DNA from: Tritrichomonas musculus
Taxonomy: Eukaryota > Parabasalia > Tritrichomonadida > Tritrichomonadidae
DNA: 64,000 nucleotides
Assembly (NCBI GenBank): GCA_039105265.1
Contig: JAPFFF010000003.1
Coordinates: 434,001 to 498,000 of the forward strand
Reading direction: 5' to 3'
Part shown: positions 60,409 to 64,000 of the stretch, piece after piece
How positions within the stretch are numbered: the first letter of the stretch is position 1
How the letters are laid out: each line of letters opens with the position of its first letter
Made by a program: the position numbers and the translations under genes
Notes under the pieces: generated by a model
What the model was told of the DNA's origin: nothing
What the model saw: the letters and a program-made list of their open reading frames with translations, nothing else
Database searches by the model: none

Positions 60409-62226
60409 ATGACTTATCAAAACGCTCAATTTAGAAACTTTGGAAATGATGAAGGTGACATATTAAACTTTTTCAATGATCATTTAAGAAATTTGGTAGC
60501 AAAAAATGGAGGTGATAATACTTTTGCTATGTATTGTGAAGATTTCCATGATCATGATATTCCAATTGAAAAATTTTCCGAAAGAACTCGAATAAAACTA
60601 ACTCACTCAAATCATACAATATCTCAAATAGAAAAAAGTTTTATTGAAATGACAGTTGAATTTGATGTTTTCTTTCAAACACCTTTGACAAAAACTAATT
60701 TTTGGACACAATCGCCTCCAGGAACTTGGACAAATCATGATCAAGCACATATAAATCAAATATTTGTTGGTTTTAAAGATGCTGTTGAAATTATTGATGA
60801 AGCTAGATTTTATGTTGATGGGAAATTGGTTCAAAATTATCATCAAACAGAAATGATTCGTGAATCTTATGCATATAATTCAATTCGGTCAAAGGAATCA
60901 AAACAAAATTCACCTCATTCTCATTCATTATGGGAAAATGTTTGTAATTTATCTCCTAATGTTTGTGGTGTTTATATTCCATTATCAAGTTTGGCTTCAA
61001 TAAATAACTTTCATGTTGTATTAGACCTAATTATTCCAATCACAGATCAATTAGCTTTACAAGCTTGGAGATTATATCCAAATCAAATATTAGGTGAAAT
61101 AGAAGAAGAAGTTCGATTTTCTTTGGATTCATTGGTTTGGTGTCAAGTTCCTCTCTCTCAAGTTTGTAAAAAACTATCCCTTCGTCCGAATTATGCAACT
61201 TGGGAATTGAATTGTCCGATGCTTCCACTGGATAATCGATTTTATCAAATTGGACAAGAAGGACGAATCGTCAACAAAATGCTAACAACAAAGTCACCAA
61301 TAAGTTCTAACTTCAAAAATATAAACTCTGATTTCATTGAATTATCATCAATAAAATGGACGCTAAATCATTTAAAGAGTCAACCAAATAATGCAACTGA
61401 AGATCTCAATTATGTTTGTATGAATGTCGGATTGAATACACTCAAATATAATCCAAAATCAATAAAAATCACAGTTGGACGATCAAATTTGTTTGGATTT
61501 GGAATAAAACCATCTGTTGTTGAAGGATTGATGTCAACTTTACAAGAACCATTAATAATTCCTTCGCAAGAATTAACAAGAGTAATTTTTGATACAACTG
61601 TCGGAGATGATGAAATAAATTTAATTAAATCTATGCCTTTGAAAAATGCAACAAATTTAACATTTATGTTTCCAAGATATGCAAATGATATTACAGTATA
61701 TAGAAATATAATGTATGCAAATGTTCGATTAATAATAGATAAGAAATTGTATCCTCAAGTTGAATTTGCTAATACTTGGAATGGAAGATTTGTTCAATAT
61801 CAACTAATGGCAAATGAATTAGATGGAATTGAGGCAACTCCAGAATATTTAGAATCTATTTGTCAACCTCTGAATGATTTCTCAGATAATCTCAAATTGC
61901 GTTATCGAAGTACATTTTATGATGATACAAATTTTGGAATCAATTTTCAATTAGAACGTGGAAATTCTGGTTATGTATTTGATGGTGTAGATACTGATAA
62001 TCATGAAGCTTTAATAAAATTTCATGCAGATACAATATTTGATTCAAGTTCGAGTGACGCAAACACATTTCTTTATCCAAAAACAACATCTCAAGGAATT
62101 GTTGACAATACTTATCGAAATTTATGTAAACCAGAAATGTGGATTTGTTCTGATACTTATTGGACTTGGTCAATTCAAGATGGTGTTCAATATCATGATG
62201 AAGGAGTACCAAGTGGCTATAAATAA
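60409..62226 (+). CDS. Major capsid protein candidate 2 of the fossil element (paralog)
   Basis: 605 residues from the ATG at 60409, chosen because MTYQNAQFRN matches the start of the upstream paralog; an earlier in-frame ATG would overlap that gene. It shares the same landmarks throughout and carries an extra loop near residues 85-105. The two genes lie 31 bp apart, so they arose by tandem duplication followed by clear divergence. They could form two capsomer types, or one could be a spike or vertex variant; this is inference. Confidence 0.6.
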   Translation: MTYQNAQFRNFGNDEGDILNFFNDHLRNLVAKNGGDNTFAMYCEDFHDHDIPIEKFSERTRIKLTHSNHTISQIEKSFIEMTVEFDVFFQTPLTKTNFWTQSPPGTWTNHDQAHINQIFVGFKDAVEIIDEARFYVDGKLVQNYHQTEMIRESYAYNSIRSKESKQNSPHSHSLWENVCNLSPNVCGVYIPLSSLASINNFHVVLDLIIPITDQLALQAWRLYPNQILGEIEEEVRFSLDSLVWCQVPLSQVCKKLSLRPNYATWELNCPMLPLDNRFYQIGQEGRIVNKMLTTKSPISSNFKNINSDFIELSSIKWTLNHLKSQPNNATEDLNYVCMNVGLNTLKYNPKSIKITVGRSNLFGFGIKPSVVEGLMSTLQEPLIIPSQELTRVIFDTTVGDDEINLIKSMPLKNATNLTFMFPRYANDITVYRNIMYANVRLIIDKKLYPQVEFANTWNGRFVQYQLMANELDGIEATPEYLESICQPLNDFSDNLKLRYRSTFYDDTNFGINFQLERGNSGYVFDGVDTDNHEALIKFHADTIFDSSSSDANTFLYPKTTSQGIVDNTYRNLCKPEMWICSDTYWTWSIQDGVQYHDEGVPSGYK

Positions 62227-62250
62227 AGATTTTTATTTGAATAGAAAAAT

Positions 62251-62736
62251 ATGTCGACATTAATTTCATATAACATTGATCCAAATTTAAATATTCAACC
62301 ATTAAAAATTCATAAAACTTATTACCCTGTTCAAGGTTGGAAACTATCAACAAAGGAACAACAAGAACAAAATTTATCAGAATGTTTAACGGTTGATCAC
62401 TTTTATTTGGAAAACGATAGATTTGCTTTTAAATATCCATCAGAGTTTCATACTCCAACTCAAGGTCAAGATCGATATATAATCTTTCAATATTGTTATT
62501 GTGTTGTTAATAAGCATACTGCATCAAATTATACTGTTCATGCAAGTTTTGTTCCTCGAAATAATTATTGTGATAGTTTAGTTTATGTTGCAAATTTACA
62601 AGTTCCTGATGATAATAGAAAATATTTAATTGATTCGAATGTCAAACAAGGTTTTATGGTTTGGTTTAAAGATACAGAAACAAGAAAAATAATAGTTCCT
62701 GATTATTTCATTTTGTTCTTGAAATTAGAATATTGA
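62251..62736 (+). CDS. Possible minor capsid (penton-like) protein of the fossil element
   Basis: 161 residues, mostly beta-type sequence (RYIIFQYCYCVVNKHTAS, YTVHASFVPRNNY), about the size of a single jelly-roll. It follows the two capsid candidates by 24 bp. In Polintons a small penton-like capsid protein accompanies the major one; assignment here is by size, composition and place. Confidence 0.5.
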   Translation: MSTLISYNIDPNLNIQPLKIHKTYYPVQGWKLSTKEQQEQNLSECLTVDHFYLENDRFAFKYPSEFHTPTQGQDRYIIFQYCYCVVNKHTASNYTVHASFVPRNNYCDSLVYVANLQVPDDNRKYLIDSNVKQGFMVWFKDTETRKIIVPDYFILFLKLEY

Positions 62737-62771
62737 ATCAATTTTATTTTTGGTGCGAAAATAAAAATTTA

Positions 62772-64000
62772 ATGACAGGTGTTTGGACCGATACAGATTT
62801 CAAATTAATGACTGCAAGTGGTGTGACTGATTCGAGTTTATTTGTGTTGAAAGAAAATGGTGAGGCGTCAAATTTAACAATAAAATACCCAAAAGATGAG
62901 GAAGAGAAAAAGAAAGGAGAAAGAACAGCAACAATCAAGTCCGATGAAATTGTTGAAGAGTTGCAGACTTTGGATGGACGAACACAAAAATTCTATCCAT
63001 CAGGTTCTGCAAAATCAAATTTAGAGATGTATGGAAACAGTGGGAAGTCTATATTAGCTGGAAAAATTGTTGATTATGTACTCGATAATCAAGATAACTC
63101 AAAAACTAAATTTGTTTTGAAAGATGGTGGTACAGTTCAAAATTTAAAAATTAAATTTAATCTTTTAGAGGGATCAACTGGATATAATAGTGAACTGACT
63201 TCTGATAAATTAGGGAGAGATCTTACTTCAGTTGTGAATAAAACGGAAAATTTAAGTACAGCATTGAAAGGAGCAACTGGAAATTTTATGTTAAATTCTT
63301 CGGACAATAAAATTCAAATATCAACAAATGCCCTTGTGAAATTTTTCAATCTCTGGAAAAAAATAAATTTATCTTACCCATCAGATGATGATCCAGATAA
63401 TATCCAAGATTTAGGAAATCATGTAACTTTTTCAGAACCACTATATCTTTCCGAAGTTTTACGATTTCCAGTAATAATGCCGAATCCAAAAAAACCGATC
63501 GATGATGATGGAACCATTAAAGATTATCAATATATATTGGATCTTCAATTTCTCGCAAAAGCAATCTTTTGGAATATGAGAAGTGAAATTAATCAAAATC
63601 AATATGTAATGGCAAAAATAGGAGCTCCAAAGACTTTTCGAGCTGCACCTCAATTATTAACAGAAGATCCGCAAACAATCACAATTGAGTCCTATGAGAA
63701 GATGCTGCAAAAAAATGAAGATGATTGGAAATTGTATATGGATTATATATTTTCTCAATTGAATCAAAGTTTTGAAGATCAACTTGAATACTTAATTGAT
63801 AACAAAGAATTTGGTAAATTTTGGAGAAATTCAATATTTGTCGAAAATAATTTAAATAATATTCCATTACAACCATTACGACCTCAAACATTAGCAGGGT
63901 ATGGATTTATAACTTTTGATATGAGTAATCTTGAAGCTGCTGATGGTGTTATGTTAACTTCTTTTATATCAGCCGAATACAATAATTCATCATTAATAAT
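62772..64000 (+). CDS. Large protein of the fossil element, continues past the window
   Basis: From the ATG at 62772 (MTGVWTDTDFKLMTASGVTD) the frame stays open for 409 codons to the last base. Residues 1-170 look beta-rich and repetitive (SLFVLKENGEASNLTIKYPK, TKFVLKDGGTVQNLKIKF), then a more helical region follows. The repeat-like start is reminiscent of virion fibre or tail-spike stems, but no family is recognised. It begins 35 bp after the preceding gene on the same strand. Confidence 0.6.
   Translation, partial: MTGVWTDTDFKLMTASGVTDSSLFVLKENGEASNLTIKYPKDEEEKKKGERTATIKSDEIVEELQTLDGRTQKFYPSGSAKSNLEMYGNSGKSILAGKIVDYVLDNQDNSKTKFVLKDGGTVQNLKIKFNLLEGSTGYNSELTSDKLGRDLTSVVNKTENLSTALKGATGNFMLNSSDNKIQISTNALVKFFNLWKKINLSYPSDDDPDNIQDLGNHVTFSEPLYLSEVLRFPVIMPNPKKPIDDDGTIKDYQYILDLQFLAKAIFWNMRSEINQNQYVMAKIGAPKTFRAAPQLLTEDPQTITIESYEKMLQKNEDDWKLYMDYIFSQLNQSFEDQLEYLIDNKEFGKFWRNSIFVENNLNNIPLQPLRPQTLAGYGFITFDMSNLEAADGVMLTSFISAEYNNSSLI

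Larger units (their letters stand above)
43620..64000 (+). mobile_element. Polinton/Maverick-like capsid-bearing element, fossil, left part
   Basis: A compact block of at least eleven genes, most on the plus strand and separated by only tens of bases, unlike the sparse host gene layout. The parts are a packaging ATPase, two tandem major-capsid candidates, a likely minor capsid protein, small virion-type peptides and one giant helical protein. Polintons are common in trichomonads. The left edge is put near 43.6 kb because a GC-rich block precedes the first gene; terminal repeats could not be checked since the right end is outside the window. No polymerase B or integrase is visible here. The visible genes are open, so the copy looks fairly recent. 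Polinton-like virus relatives are an alternative placement. Confidence 0.72.

Overview
The window reads as nuclear DNA of a parabasalid protist, most likely a trichomonad (Tritrichomonas or Trichomonas type). The reasons are very AT-rich spacers around mostly intronless genes; a gene family known from trichomonads (an IBP39-like initiator-binding protein); a BspA-type leucine-rich repeat protein; introns whose 3' ends fuse branch site and acceptor (CTAAT or CTGAC running straight into AG); a TCATTA initiator just upstream of one start codon; and DNA transposons of Kolobok, MULE and mariner type together with a Polinton/Maverick-like element. The species cannot be fixed from the sequence alone.

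Layout. 114-5252 is a Kolobok-type DNA transposon with 19-bp terminal inverted repeats, TTAA target duplications and one open DDE transposase gene. 5387-19680 is a host gene block: an LRR protein with a long Asn/Glu-rich repeat tail, an intron-bearing ankyrin gene, a helical-repeat protein, an LRR-PP2C protein whose phosphatase metal ligands look lost, a small bromodomain protein with an altered acetyl-lysine pocket, and a formin. 19729-21060 is a 1.33-kb MULE-like non-autonomous element with a perfect 9-bp duplication. 21814-26625 is a large LRR-DENN fusion protein. 26626-32475 is almost gene-free and holds a 238-bp TTAA MITE, a 73-bp hairpin tandem repeat and an exact 120-bp tandem repeat.

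32476-33435 is a cathepsin L-like protease. Downstream on the + strand lies a 3.7-kb inverted-repeat complex in which two 742-bp mariner-derived copies face each other around a nested foldback repeat. 39884-40897 is the IBP39-like factor, followed by repeat-rich DNA with short palindromes, a 0.6-kb candidate element and a GC-rich repeated block.

From about 43.6 kb to the right edge the sequence changes to tightly packed genes of a Polinton/Maverick-like, capsid-bearing element, treated here as a genomic fossil. Visible parts are a secreted-type small protein, a coiled-coil protein, a giant helical protein of about 3,811 residues, an A32/HerA-type packaging ATPase, several small proteins including a membrane peptide and an amphipathic glycine-rich peptide, two tandem paralogous major-capsid candidates, a small likely minor capsid protein, and a last gene that leaves the window still open. 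The visible genes are open throughout, which suggests a fairly recent copy; no polymerase or integrase lies inside the window, so completeness cannot be judged.

Host genes do not form operons. What links them is theme: cytoskeleton and membrane traffic (formin, DENN), modular scaffold repeats (LRR, ankyrin, helical repeats), and transcription or chromatin (bromodomain, initiator-binding protein).
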